Below, piece by piece: positions 11,796-24,893 of a stretch of DNA of 64,000 bases. Positions within the stretch are counted from its first letter, which is position 1. Every line of letters starts with the position of its first letter. Below the pieces are notes generated by a model. The model made no database searches. It worked only from the letters and a program-made list of their open reading frames with translations, and had not been told where the DNA came from. Position numbers and translations under genes: made by a program. The stretch comes from Chondrilla cf. caribensis (lineage: Eukaryota > Porifera > Demospongiae > Chondrillida > Chondrillidae): contig OZ026547.1 of the NCBI GenBank assembly GCA_964020155.1, positions 4,215,595 to 4,279,594 on the forward strand, given 5' to 3'.

Positions 11796-12574
11796 TCTGT
11801 GTGTGTATTTTAGGTACTTACCTGCATACTTGCTTCACTGTGTTTCGGTTTATTCTCAATTTTATTCTCACTGCCATTCCACTTTTCCCTCTTCCCGTTC
11901 CAATTCCTTGCAGATATCCCTCAAGTATGACATGATCTATGTGATCATGAAGTTTGGCTACATCCACATATTTGACCTGGAGTCGGGCACATGCATCTAC
12001 ATGAACAGGATCAGTGGTGACACCATCTTTGTCACAGCTCCCCATGACCCCACCAGTGGGATCATTGCTGTCAATAGGAAAGGACAGGTACATACGTATG
12101 TACGTGAGTGTACGGTCTTGTATTTTGTGCAAATTGCTCCAAAAACTTTAAGCTCGTGTTGAGCTTGTACATTGTATCGTATTATATTCAAACTGGCTTG
12201 CTTGGTGAGCAAACAAAGAAGTGAAAACCATGAAACGATTAGGCAAAATTCGAGAAATTGAGCGATTCGCAATAATTTTGGGATTTTACTGACCAGGGTA
12301 CTTACCGATCAAGCTGTGCTGATTCTTGTTAGACCATCACATGATGTCCTGGTCTTATACACTTTTTGTTAGGTCCTGTCAGAGAGTATTGACAAAGGGA
12401 ACATCATTCCTTATGTGACAAATGTGCTGAACAATCCTGATCTTGCTCTGAGGATTGCCACCAGAAACAACTTGGCTGGAGCAGAGGAACTCTTTGTGAG
12501 GAAGTCCAACACCATATTTGCTTAGGGGAACTTCGGGAAAGCCACCAGAGTACGTAGCTGCCACTGCCCCAAAG
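11628..12574 (+). pseudogene. Clathrin heavy chain fragment, three exons, broken
   Basis: Three exon-like segments match consecutive parts of the clathrin heavy chain N-terminal propeller and linker. 11628-11747 gives [20 protein letters not shown] and ends FPVAMQ before a GT. 11914-12087 gives [20 protein letters not shown] and ends AVNRKGQ, with an acceptor TTGCAG and a GT donor. 12373-12574 gives [10 protein letters not shown], then [13 protein letters not shown]. In the third exon the family Gln of FAQGN is TAG (12523-12525), and a four-base duplication shortly after shifts the frame before a recognisable VAATAPK. The first segment has no good acceptor. Introns are kept, so this is a partial genomic duplicate, not a retrocopy. 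The rest of the ~1,675-residue protein is absent here. Confidence 0.85.
11757..11795 (+). repeat. TG microsatellite in the clathrin-fragment intron
   Basis: (TG)n of ~18 repeats immediately after the donor of the first clathrin-like segment. Confidence 0.9.
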
Positions 12575-12859
12575 GTTTGTTTATTATGTTAACTTCTGTT
12601 TGCTGAAATACTGGTTGTTGTGTTGTTTTGTTGTCATTATTGTGACTATCCTCCTTGTTTGGTGTATGCATGCATACAAACATACGTACATATACAGATA
12701 CTTAATTTGTATATGTATTTCCATGTGCTGCTGGTGTTAGTGATAGTCTAACCATCTTTCACTTGATCCTCTCTTGCTGAGAGTGGACAACATGAAAAGC
12801 AATTTTTACTTCTGAAACACCACATGCAGGTATTTCAGTGATAAGTTTGTCCTTTGTGT

Positions 12860-12935
12860 GACAATTGTAATGATTGTCTATAGAGATTCCATTTCCACCA
12901 ATCCCAATCCACCAGGAGTGCATTATGGGAATGTT
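12860..12935 (+). pseudogene. Possible further clathrin exon remnant
   Basis: After an AG at ~12882 the sequence reads RFHFHQSQ and onward. This could be a decayed version of the clathrin linker segment that begins RRFQSVP. Similarity is weak and the position (300 bp after the third segment) is the main support. It may be chance. Confidence 0.2.
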
Positions 12936-12977
12936 TGTGTACTATAAAATGTCTACTTCATACACTACAGAAATCAA

Positions 12978-12984
12978 ATGCACA

Positions 12985-13052
<68 letters not shown>
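12978..13052 (+). repeat. CA microsatellite
   Basis: About 35 CA dinucleotides. Long open frames of Thr-His here are artefacts. Confidence 0.95.
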
Positions 13053-13053
<1 letters not shown>

Positions 13054-13726
13054 TTACATACGCATGTACACAACACTAATTATTGATGATGATTATTTCT
13101 GTGTACATATAGTGTGTCTATAATAGTATGTGTATTATGCATGGGTGTATGTATAGTAGGAGTATGTATAATTTTGTATGCAGTACTTATGTCTGTATAA
13201 TATTATAGTGTGTAAGCATGTATGATGTAAGTGTGCGCAAGTATGAGTATGTGTACTAATTTCACATGTATTGTGTGTATGAGGGCACTCTTTGTACATG
13301 AACATGTGTTTATGTACCTCAATTGAATCTTGTTTCTTCTCCCATTTGACTAGGAATGAAGCAGTTTTGGCTCCTTGAAAGGAATGGCTGAAGTGGCTTC
13401 CTATTATTATGATAGAGTTGTTGACATTTATATAGAAAATTTCCCCTGGTGGTAGCTTTAGATAGAATTAAGACTTAAGAAAGTCATTGTAACACTGTAT
13501 ATAATATGTTATTTCATTTTCATTTGTAATAAATTCATTATGTGAAATCTGGATATACGTATGCTTCAGGACTTAATTTCCTGTGATAATTGTAACTCTA
13601 GACAGTTAGTCAGGCATGGATAGAGTTAACATTGATGTAAAGTTGCAAAGCAAAAATTTGAAAACTCATCAATGGTTTCCTCCCCCCTAACCTCCAATAT
13701 TTGTCAGCAACATTACACGTGCAACG

Positions 13727-14290
13727 ATGAGATCAGAAGAAGTCAGGAACAAGCTAAGAACGAAGTCCATCGCAACAATCGGAAATCCACACTTGAGTTT
13801 GCTGAGACCATCAGAGCGAAACACTGAAGATGATGCTCGGTTAGACGTCAAAGTGCAAAATTTTTGGGACCGCAGTAATAGATGTGCATACTTTGATGTG
13901 AGAGTCTTTAATTCTTTCGCACCTTCAAACTGCAAGTCATCGTCCCAATCTTGCTACCGGAAACACGAACAGGAGAAGAGGCGAGCCTATGAAGCAAGGG
14001 TTATAGAAGTGGAACGTGGAACCTTCTCCCCTATCGTACTTTCAACTTGCGGAGGATGCAGTCCAACAACTTCTGTAGTTCTGAAACGGTTGGCTGATAT
14101 GATCTCATCTAAGCATGGTAAACCCTACAATCAGACAATCCAATTCATTCGATGCAAGATTTCCTTTTCCTTGATTGATTCTGCTATCCTATGCCTAAAA
14201 GGAGCAAGATCTGCCTGCCACCGACCAGAAATAAATTTCAATGACAACCCAATTGATGTGATTGTCAATGAGGCTCACATCACCCAATGA
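13727..14290 (+). mobile_element. 3' end of a retroelement-type ORF (DARLDV / FDVRV domain)
   Basis: Open frame of 187 codons. From residue ~34 it carries the conserved block DARLDV, NFWDRSNRCAYFDVRVFN, SCYRKHEQEKRRAYEARVIE, a TFSPIVLSTCGG segment, IRCKISFSLIDSAILCLKGA and a closing PIDVIV. I know this block from the C-termini of repeated reverse-transcriptase-associated proteins in sponges and cnidarians. The acidic-rich DARLDV...FDVRV spacing suggests a nuclease-like fold, which is inference. No reverse transcriptase frame is found upstream (a stop lies just before the ATG region), so the copy is 5' truncated. The C-terminal domain is open to its natural stop. Confidence 0.65.
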
Positions 14291-14403
14291 CATACTTTAC
14301 TTTTATTTATGATATTTTTATTTATTCATTTATTCATCTATTCACTTTCCCATTATTCTCAATATTATGTATAATAATATTATTATTATCAACTTGAATA
14401 TAT

Positions 14404-14453
14404 TATATTATGTATACATAATTATTATTATTATTATTATTATTATTATGTAT
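14404..14453 (+). repeat. ATT trinucleotide run
   Basis: Run of ATT/TTA repeats, interrupted once, in the AT-rich 3' flank of the retroelement ORF. Confidence 0.85.
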
Positions 14454-14463
14454 TACATTGATG

Positions 14464-14527
14464 TAATCACACATGGATAGAGCTGATGTTATTTTAGTAT
14501 CAACTCTAGATCTGTTCATGTGTGATT
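14464..14527. repeat. Imperfect hairpin
   Basis: Inverted arms TAATCACACATG...AGCTGAT and ATCAACTCTAGA...CATGTGTGATTA face each other over a short loop. It could be a tiny inverted-repeat element or a fold-back at the retroelement end. Confidence 0.55.
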
Positions 14528-14835
14528 AATTGATTACTAATAGTAATCCACAATCAATAATTATTACATGTGAATTGCATTGTACGTAATACAAAAGTAA
14601 TGGTCATGTTTGAGTCTACTTCTTTAATTGTATGTATACGATATACCAATCATAAAAATTATTGCTGGGAATTGAGAATACATGACTGATATACAAAAAC
14701 AAGTTAGATTCACATCAGTACAAACGAAAATGGAAGTTCAATGTCCAATGTACAGATATTCTCTTAACCTGCAGGGACATAGATGATTACATAAAAATAA
14801 TAATATTCCTGTGCATAGGATTTAAACTATTGCTA

Positions 14836-14837
<2 letters not shown>

Positions 14838-14874
<37 letters not shown>

Positions 14875-14890
14875 GTGCGTGTGTACGTGC
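14838..14890 (+). repeat. TG microsatellite
   Basis: (TG)n with GTGCG interruptions at its 3' end. Confidence 0.9.
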
Positions 14891-15493
14891 ACTGCTGTAC
14901 GTTCATTGAATAGAACAGTATAATATTATGTATTTATATACATGCAAGGAACGGAGGTTCACATAAAATCCTATTTTGAATGAGCATACACAGAACCATA
15001 TTGAATGTATATTGTACATTTTATGTATAGACCACACACGTTATTATTATAAATTTAATATTAATTTTATGCATGTACAGTACATATACATCTCATACAC
15101 CTGTGCATATTGTATAGTTATACAAACACAAATTCGTTGAATATAATATATACAAAGACAATTTAAGTTCACTCACTCCCTTAGAAAATGTCCATGACAT
15201 GATAATGTTGAGTTGTAATAATGTTTAACCTGGGAAATTACATCTCTATATAACCCTTCTAAAACAGAATATTATGTAATGACATCCTTTATTGTATAGG
15301 AGTTTATTACATAATACATCATAAGAAACAGAAGTCAAGAATTGTAGAAATTTGAAATGTAATTCAACTATTGAATTTGGATGGGTGTTGGACTCTCCCA
15401 ATTAACCGCATAAATAAAATACATACAACACATACAGTTTCACAGAAGAACCCCTGATTGGATACCCACAAGGTTAAGCTAAACAACACTCAC

Positions 15494-15682
15494 TGCAATG
15501 ATCAATTTCTTTTTGCCTTCGATGCACTTCAACACTATGGAATTGGGCAAGTCGTCATCACATCGACACGAATACCTTCCATTGCCTTTCTGTAGCAGGA
15601 ATCCCAAAGGACATGGACCAAGAATGGGATTGGCTCTGGTGACTCTTCTGACATTTACACATACCACATATAGTGAATACAC
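15494..15682 (-). CDS. Possible exon of a Cys-rich secreted or receptor protein
   Basis: Minus-strand frame reads ...ILGPCPLGFLLQKGNGRYSC, RCDDDLPNSIVLKC and EGKKKLIIA, and is followed directly by a GTGAGTG donor at 15493. The CPxGF...C.C...L spacing resembles Cys-rich modules I associate with large repetitive sponge surface proteins. Five cysteines occur in ~37 residues. The upstream limit is uncertain and no neighbouring exon was identified, so it may be an isolated remnant. Confidence 0.35.
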
Positions 15683-15784
15683 TAATGAATATTGATTATC
15701 TGACCCACTGATAAAATGTATTATTGATATATAGTAACAAATTTATATTATATTATTACAGAATGACCGAATGCATTCATAATT

Positions 15785-15900
15785 GTATCCTGGTTGAGGG
15801 GTGGATCAAAGGGAAAAAAAAATTGGGTGTACACAAGCCATGGAGCACAGGTAAGTGATACAGCACAGGTCACCAGACAGGTTTCATTGCTTTAGGATTA
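15785..15900 (-). repeat. Interspersed repeat, family with copies at 38.6 and 59 kb
   Basis: The reverse complement contains ACCTGTGCTGTATCAC, CATGGCTT and a CCCCTCAACCAGGAT end. It matches 38597-38695 and both arms of the inverted repeat at 58990-59230. Confidence 0.7.
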
Positions 15901-16399
15901 ATTACGTGAGAACAAGGCAGGAAATTAGTAAACACGTGTATTCACTACACTACGATACAACTATAAAATAAATCTATGTAAATGCATTATGTATCTGTAT
16001 ATACGTATAATGTGTGTACAAATTCTCCCTAAATATCACAGTAGAGGTGCACTGACACAGGATTCAACCAAATACCGATAAAGGGATAAAACACTGATAT
16101 AGGCCCTAAATATACTTTGTTCACAAGATGGGTAGCATAGGAGTTGCTGCATTTACTCCCATGAGAAGACATAAATACTGCCAGGATTATAAATAATGAA
16201 TTCAGAGTCCTAATTTGGTGACTTAAAGTCATCCAAATGAGTGATCTTGTCTTGGTCATTCTCATTATATCGTACTAAATTCAAATGAAAATGACCAAAT
16301 GATGACAATATCTGTATTAAAGAACACCGGCTGATAAGCCAATAACTGATAGGCCGATACCATATCAGTGCAACCCTATAGCTAGTGAGTGGATATGTA

Positions 16400-17040
16400 C
16401 GTACATAGAATAATATTATGGTAAATCGATTCAATGCATTGGGTAGTAGAGGGGGCCCACCATTGAGGTGGTCTCTGAGTTCTACAAATAAACACGTAAG
16501 CCAGCAAAGTATGAGCATGCAGTCTCTGGTTGATGTCTGACTCACTGTGGTTATTCCCAGTGTGGTAGTGATGGGTAGCACTAGCATGTCTACGTCTGCA
16601 GATAACAATCCATCCCTTTGCAGAATAGCCAGAGAAAGAGACTCGACTGTACTGTTCACTCCAGATATGAACACACGTTCACTGAGTCCAGTGGTACATT
16701 GGACTGATGGCTACTATTGAGCACCGACTTCATCTATAGTAAATAAACACACAGGCAGTATTATGCACATATTATGTGACAATGCATGAATTGACATGCA
16801 CGTTAAAATACATGTACATACATAATTATGTACTTAGAGATGTACATTTAGCAAACACTTAGGTGATGAGTGTCCAGGGATAGCCTCTAATCCACATAAT
16901 ATTATATTAAAATTATCCTAGCATCCAGTAGCCATTCCTATTTCAAGAGAAGTATTAGGAGTAATGTACATTGGCCACAAGTTGAAAATCTGTGAACTAT
17001 AACTCTTAAAACTGTCCCACTATTCTTTGTGAACTCCATT
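16400..17040. other. No recognised gene; one unassigned minus-strand frame
   Basis: A minus-strand open stretch at 16505-16700 begins around RVFISGVNSTVESLSLAILQ. It is Ser/Thr-rich with an extracellular look, but I recognise no domain and see no clear splice sites. The remainder is AT-rich with no assignable feature. Confidence 0.2.
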
Positions 17041-17108
17041 TTGTACATTAGCTGTCCCTCCCTGTAGGCCTGATAGTGGACACCTATGTATGTCAAATAT
17101 CAGGCAAC

Positions 17109-17690
<582 letters not shown>

Positions 17691-18029
17691 ATCAGTAGCA
17701 AGTTCATCACGGCATTGATAAGACACCTCAACCTTATTCCCCCCTGTAAAAAAGTTATTAAAGTAAAGATATTAAAAGGTATTAAGGTAAATATATTGGC
17801 ACAATAATTGTAAATAAGTGACTTACGGACAAACGCTGTTCTAAATTTCTTCCGTGAAATATTATTAGTGTTGGTTCTATATGTAAACAAAATAAAGAAA
17901 CTAAGTCTGTAAGAACAATTATTTGTAAATCAGACATAAATTATTACCGATACGATACCACTTACACCATATTGTACTCATATATTATACATATACAGAC
18001 ATAATATATAGCAGGGACAGAAGCAGCTA

Positions 18030-18206
18030 CAGTGAAACCTCTCTAATCCGACACTCAATGGGACCTGAGAATAATGTTGGATTAGGAGGTTGTTGGATTA
18101 TGGAGTGCCTCTTACAATACGTATGTATGGTGACTGTACCTCATATAGTGGTTGGATTAGAGAGAATATTGGATTATAGAGGTGTCAGATTAGCAAGGTT
18201 TCACTG
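18030..18206. mobile_element. TA-flanked inverted-repeat element (MITE), 177 bp
   Basis: Left end CAGTGAAACCTCTCTAATCC, right end the reverse complement of CAGTGAAACCTTGCTAATCT, each with a TA outside. No coding capacity. End sequence and TA target match the pogo/Tigger and Tc1/mariner-type short elements of many animals. Class assignment is inference. Confidence 0.75.
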
Positions 18207-19734
18207 TACGCAAAAGTGGGGGGGGGAGGGGGGCTCCTTCATCCATCCATGGTGAACATGTTACATGTTTTGGCTAGCTGCTCTTGCAACCTCAGTCAGA
18301 CACTACTTCACAACTAAAACCCCTACATACAGCCTCATGCACACATAATATTATTCATTCACAATCACTAATAATTATTGTTCTAATTTTGGGGGTGGTT
18401 TGAGCATCAGATTGGTGTGTGTGTGTGGGGGGGGGTGGTGGTGGTTGACTCAAGCCCCACCTGCACCCTATTATGCCGCCGTCCATGTATAGAAAATCCA
18501 AATTATCAAGAATGTATCATCTTATACTGCAATGGTATATAATAGGAGTGTGAAACTGTACAATACTGAAACTTTTCATGTTAATTACCCATTGGAACCA
18601 TGGACAACAACCACAATTTCAAGGAAATAACAGTAAAAATTGAGTAACAAAGCATCCCATAATGTAATCACAGATAACGGAGTCACATACAGATCAACAG
18701 ACACAGGAGATATGATGTAATGGTCTGTGTACTACTTTCTACTTATTATCTGGTGATGAAATCCTCTGCAAAATGATAAATCCTGGATACCTGATGAGGG
18801 TTATGCTTAGACTAACTCTATGGTATCACATCAGTGTATTTACAACTGTCAATTATTATACCTCACAAAGCACATAACCAAACCCATGTTAGAGCGATGC
18901 AGAAACACTGGCAGTTATGCATATACATCAAGTACATAGGTACATCAAGATGTACACATTCTACCAGTAGATATAACACTTAATAGATCTACGACAATCA
19001 ATGTGCTGTTTTTTGTGATGTTTTCTTTGGCCAACATTACACTGCATCATATGGTTAATGGTGCAATATAGTTTACCATTCACAAGGGAATATATAATTA
19101 TAGGAATGGTAAATTACTTTAAATAAATATACTAGAAGTCAAAATGGAAATAGCATAGGAAATACAACAATAAGAATAGAAATTATGTACAACAAGATAA
19201 AATAAACAATAAACAATGAAATTAAACTACAAATAGAAATGGTAATAGCTGTGATGTGCACAGTGAAAATGTGTTGTAATCGATTTCTTCATTATTACCA
19301 TTCTGTTAGCATATTGAAAAGCCTCATATCAGAGTCATATTAGGGAATCTACTCCCAATTATGTAAATGGAATAGTGGATGCTGTATCTACAAAATCATC
19401 ATCAATATGGTACCTTTCTTAACAAACTGAATGTTTTGGCACCTCAAAATATCAATATCAATAAGCCACTGTCATTGAACAATAGTAGGATAGTTGGCAA
19501 GGAATGCCAGATTGAGGTACACTCACATGCAAGCGGTTGTGTCATTCTGTAGACAACAAACGCAAACAAGTCAATGGACCTTGAGCAGGCTGTGTGCATT
19601 GAGAGTATATGCATATAAGCATAATACAGTATATGACTGTCATGATAAATGTCAGTACATTATATCTACAACGTGGAAGTGAGGCATAGTTTTGATAATA
19701 ATAATCAGCTAGAATCACGGGTTTACCACCAATC

Positions 19735-20080
19735 CACGGACCAGAAGACAGAGATGAACTGACTTCACATCGGTAATCATCAGAGTCAGGCCGGCAGGAC
19801 ACACATCAAACAGCGCAGCAGCTTCGTCAACACGATGACAAGAGACTCCCCGGTAGGGCCCAAAACCTAAACTAGTGTAGCATGTCTGGACCCTACAGTT
19901 CCGCGCGTGCGCATACTGTGTGTATAGGAGGGTGTGTGCAAGGTGCAGTGTGTGCATAGTAAAGTGTATGCAACGTAAATGTAAAAGCACGGCCTAACTT
20001 ACGTGCGCCCACGGGCAATAATAAAGGAAAAAGGGTGGTGAGCAGAGAGCCGTGTGGTTCCGACAACATAGCCTTCGCAG
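19735..20080 (-). other. Possible exon pair of an unrecognised gene
   Basis: On the minus strand, MLSEPHGSLLTTLFPLLLPV is a signal-peptide-like stretch (about 20075-20005) closed by a GTAAGT donor. A second open segment at about 19895-19735 (VQTCYTSLGFGPYRGVSC and onward) ends at a GTAAAC donor. An alternative frame there reads CRPDSDDYRCEVSSSLSSGP, which looks like the last strand of an immunoglobulin domain. The frame cannot be fixed by eye. A secreted or membrane protein is a guess. Confidence 0.25.
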
Positions 20081-21656
20081 CATCCCATAATGTAATCACA
20101 GATAACGGGATCACATGCAGATCAACAGACACAGGACATAGTATACCCCAAGTACAAAGGTACATCAAGGCGTACACAACCTACAAGTAGGCTTAACACT
20201 CAGTACATACATTATCTTTGCTATGTTTTTATTTTTTATATTGTTTGATGTGTAGGCAGATCACAATGCTGTAGAGCAATTTAGGCCTACATAATATATT
20301 CATGCATATGGCATAGACTCCATGCTTGATCTTTACTACTTCGGGTTTGCAGCAGTCAGTGTTGATTGGTGTAACATCATGTTCTCTGTGTGTGAACTAA
20401 TTGCTATGTGATGGACAGTCTCTACAAGTCAACCAGGTTGCCTGATAGGGACAGTCTAGCTTTCTAGACTATCCGCCATCATGTTGAACATTTCTTATAA
20501 TATTATTGTCACATGTTGATATACGTAATGCCAATAATTGTGGCAGCTGCAAACAAACCCTATGTCAATCATTAAGCCATTGTCTTTGTAGGCTAGGTGG
20601 CAAGGAATGCCAGATAGAGGTACACTCACCAGCCGTTGTGGCATTCAGTAGTCAACAAACACACACAAGTTAATGGACAGTTGGGCAGGCTGTGTACATG
20701 TAGAGTATATGCACATAAGCATAATACTGTATATGACTGTCATGATAGACATCACTACATTATATCTACTACATGGAAGTGAGGTATAGTTTGAACTATA
20801 ATAATAATCAGCTAGTGTGGCACTGATAATGAACTTTCCATGGCAATTACCCATTGGCACCATGGACCACAACCACAATTTTCAAGGAAATAACATAAAA
20901 AATTAAGTGACTATGCATCCCATGTTCTATTAATAAGAATAAGGATTTTGTTTCAAAAATGGCTCAAGACCCATAGGCGTAATGAAGTGTCCAATGGTGT
21001 AAGCTATTCATAAAGATCTGAAATTTTCTTCACAAAATTAATGGTCCATGTTGGAACTGGAATCACATGCAGATTAATACATCCATAGAACAAATAATGT
21101 GATTGTATTTGACAATGTACTGCTTTTGCATGACCACCTCATCTACTAATGCACTACATATTGCAGGGCAATCTCATACATCTGCTGGTACACTACCTGT
21201 CTCAAGCATGAGAAGCTCATGCATTTACAAGTTTACTAATCGTTTTATGTATGACAAAATCAATTACAATAACTACGACACTATAAAGGGCAAGTTGTTA
21301 AAGTATATTGAATTTCATTACAAATGGTCATAGGTTTATGCTAAATACGAGATGTTACTATTATACAACTACCCCAATTATTATTATAACTGTCAAATTC
21401 AAATACACTTGATATGATTATATATACATGTACAATATCAATAGTTGATACTGTGCCTTATAGGGATGACAGAGAAATATTGTAATAGCAGATACGTACT
21501 AGTTAGATACTTGGTGGGATTCCAATCGTATGTCCCAAAAAGTTTTACATAGTCAGGTATATGTGATATTATACATATCATGTGTGCTTGTGTGTGTGCA
21601 TGCATTCGTGCGTGCGTGTGTATGTGTGTGTTAATCAACAAGTACCCAAAATCCCG

Positions 21657-21860
21657 CTATTCAAAGAAGGTGGCGCTTTGCACCAAATCGATTTCCAGCT
21701 TCCACACAAGGAAGCCATCGATCAGGAAATGGGGTAGACTATGCCTGGCAGAGTCTATTGCAATCATAATAATATTAACACGAACTGCCTTACCTGTACA
21801 GAAAGTAGCGATGTACATGAGGAAGGCAACAACGTCAACAATATTTAGGTTTACATTTGA
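21657..21860 (-). other. Possible duplicated first exon (copy 1)
   Basis: Minus-strand segment ending VDVVAFLMYIATFCTG before a GTAAGG donor. The tandem copy at 23495-23820 gives DGNVVVFHIYIATFVQ before GTAAAA. The same segment is kept in two duplicates with a donor at the same place, but I recognise no domain. Confidence 0.25.
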
Positions 21861-23261
21861 GTAATCAGTAAAATCTGCTTGAAGTGTAGGCAGATCACAA
21901 GGTTGCTGCACGATTCACACCTACATATTATATTCATGCATATAGCATAGACCTGTGCTTGATCTTTACATCCCAGATTACCAGCAGTAAGTGTTGATTC
22001 TAGAACAGCTTGTGCCCTGGGTGTACACAAAATTACTATGTGTGCTAGAGATCTCTACAACTCTCAATCAAGGTTGGCTGATAGGGACAGTCTAGCTTTG
22101 TAGACTATTGTTGGTGTGGAAAATATATTATGTCATATTCATGTAATACTGATAATTGTGGCAGTCTTACTCCAAAGAAACACCTATGTCAATCAATAAG
22201 CCATTGTCATTGAACAATAGTAGGATAGTTGGAAGGAATACCAGATTGACGTACACCCACCAGCCGTTGTGGCATTCTGTAGACAATTACACATGCATGC
22301 AAGTTAATGGACCTTGATCAGGCTGTGTGCATTGAGAGTATATGCATATAAGCATAATACTGTATATGACTGTCATGATACACATCACTACATTATATCT
22401 ACTACGTGGAATTCGAAGTACACTGTTTCAACAATAATAATCAGCCAATGTGGCACTATAAATAATGTACAGTTTACTAGTAACTACAAATAGTAAAAAA
22501 TACTAGGTAGATATATATGCATAGCATATGTAATCTCAAATATCACGCGGGAAACTGTACAATACTGAACCTTTTCATGGTAATTACCCATTGGCACCAT
22601 GGATAATAACCACGAGTCAAGGAAATAACAGTAAAAATTAAGTGATAAAATATCCCATAATCTATTCACAAGAATATGGATTTTATATCAAAAATGGCTC
22701 AAGGCTGAAGTACTGAATTATCCGATGATGTAATCTATTCACAAAGATATGAAATTTTCTTCACAAAATTAATGGATCATGTTGGAACTGGAATCACATG
22801 CAGATTAATAGATCCGTAGAACAAGTAATGTGATTGTATTTGTACTGCTTTTGCATGACCACCTCATCTACTAATGCACTACATATTGCAGGGCAATCTC
22901 ATCCATCTACTGATACACTACCTGTCTCGAGCATGAGAAGCTCATACATTTACGAGCATAATAATTGTTACATATATGACAAAATTGTTTACAAAGAAAT
23001 ATATGACTAGTGGCAAAGATTAGGTTTAGGTTAACTTTGAGATGTTACATAATTATACAACTACCCCAATTATATATACCTTTCAAATACAAATACACTC
23101 CCACATGATTAATATACATGTACAATATTAATAGTTGATACTCTGCCATATAGGGATGACATAGCAATACTGTAATAGCAAATACTTGTATACCTGGTCA
23201 AATTCCAATTGTATGTCCAATTAGGATTTTCACATTACTCAAGTATACATGATATACATAT

Positions 23262-23263
<2 letters not shown>

Positions 23264-23346
<83 letters not shown>
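23264..23346 (+). repeat. TG microsatellite
   Basis: About 41 TG dinucleotides. The corresponding place in the sister block (21585-21630) is only a short broken GTG run, so the expansion came after the local duplication. Confidence 0.93.
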
Positions 23347-23348
<2 letters not shown>

Positions 23349-23494
23349 ATCAACAGCTCAACAACACTCCCGCTGTATACTACTAACAGAGAAGGGGGCG
23401 TTTGCACCAGACCCATTTCCACCTTTGACATAAAGAAGCCATCGATCAGGAAAAGGGGGAGGCTACGCGAGACTATGCCTGGCAGAGTCTACTG

Positions 23495-23820
23495 CAGTCA
23501 TAATAATATTACACACGAGTTTTACCTGAACAAAAGTAGCGATGTATATGTGAAAGACAACAACATTTCCATCATCTTTCCTCTCAGGTTCTTTTTCTGG
23601 CGTCCACTGATAGGCATAGGTCTTCAGAACTCGGCGAAATCTTCGAAAAACATTAGGACAAGAAAGGAGTCGGGTAATACTGGACATCTAAGAAATCGCT
23701 CATACAGTAAGGAGGGATCTATCCCGATTCTTTCTACCTTTAAGTTAGGAAAAGTAGTAGTCTTCCATGCGGCCATCGTCTTCCAAAGAAACCGTCTCTT
23801 CGAATTCCTCGTCGAGTTAT
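23495..23820 (-). other. Possible duplicated first exon (copy 2)
   Basis: The minus-strand frame MAAWKTTTFPNLKVERIGID continues to about LVLMFFEDFAEF. It then needs a frame change to reach the VVVFHIYIATF segment shared with 21657-21860. Either an intron or a frameshift separates them. Product unrecognised. Confidence 0.25.
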
Positions 23821-23899
23821 AAAACTTTGAGCATATACTAGACGCCCAAGGCGGCAATTACTGGACTTTATGTTGGACGTCTTGTAGCTGTTCATACTT

Positions 23900-24633
23900 A
23901 CGTTCATTTTCCAATGCTTTAAATGCTATAACTGATTTGTCTCAGGTACATTAGTTGTTGCTATCAGCTGAAACCCACAAATTGGGTAGACAATATCCAC
24001 GTAACTTAGTGAAGTAATAATTATTGTGCTAATCATAGAAAATTCTGGTGTCCAAAAATCACCTTCATCAAATATTAGTCTAGACCCTACTTTTCATCTT
24101 CTCGGTCTGAGCATAGTTACACAATACTAGGATGTATTATATAGTAGGATTTGAGTAGTCTGGAAGGCTATAAAACTTAGTCATCCTTCAATGATATTCT
24201 CCTGGTCTTGTGATGAAGTCATTACTTGATTCATAGGACAATTATCATAATCACTCATGAATGCAGTTCAGGACCTCCCCAGCCCTTGATTTGCGAAGAA
24301 TTGTGTGACCACTAGGAGTTTACACTGAAAACATGCCCTGCTTTCAGTTACACCAATATGATCATGTCATATACACATGCCTGTGAAGATGGATGTATTC
24401 ATTCTGAAACATGCCATTGGGCTTTGCAGTAAAATTTAATTCAATCCCATTAAGAGATAATTTAAAGCTTATTTCATAACATCTGAAACAGCATAAAATG
24501 TCTGTCATGGACTGAACGTTAACCTCCATCAGATTCATAACATTTATTCAGCCCACTACATGCACCACGTGACTAACCTGAAAGGAATTGATCAATGAAA
24601 AATGATTACTGTACAGTGTGATGGAATTCAGCA
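23900..24633. other. No gene recognised
   Basis: AT-rich spacer before the large segmental duplication. No exon or repeat family was identified. Confidence 0.35.
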
Positions 24634-24825
24634 TAATTTTATCTCCTCCTATGTATTTCATACCATGTATGCAGGCAGTACCGCATAATTTGATAAGTGC
24701 TAGTTGACCTTTTCTAATTTTCCTTGAAGAAAGTAGGAAGTGCATGATCATTTAATATCTGATTGCATCCAATAATGATGACGTATTGTTTCGGGATGTA
24801 ACTTTAGGTTACATTTGACCAAGTC

Positions 24826-24833
24826 TATAAAAA
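24826..24833 (+). promoter_or_regulatory. TATA box for galectin-like gene copy 1
   Basis: CTATAAAAAGCC lies ~65 bp upstream of the first ATG of exon 1 (24894). It is identical in copy 2 at 41672-41679. Confidence 0.6.
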
Positions 24834-24893
24834 GCCGTTGTCACTGGACTGCAAGTAGTTGCAGAGGAATTTGCTGTCAAAGTGAGCCATATC

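Larger units (their letters stand above)
18560..23900. repeat. Locally duplicated block, 2-3 copies of several modules
   Basis: One module (GGAATGCCAGATTGAGGTAC ... GAGAGTATATGCATATAAGC ... CATTATATCTAC) occurs near 19495-19710, 20598-20815 and 22230-22450. A second (ACCCATTGGCACCATGGA ... CAAGGAAATAACAGTAAAAAT) occurs near 18585, 20850 and 22580. A third (GCATGACCACCTCATCTACT ... CATGAGAAGCTCAT) occurs at 21128-21230 and 22853-22950. A fourth, including GAAGCCATCGATCAGGAAA, occurs at 21630-21900 and 23350-23570. Order is kept between 20.6-21.9 and 22.2-23.6 kb, so this is a tandem duplication of ~1.6 kb with an older partial third copy to its left. Confidence 0.75.
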
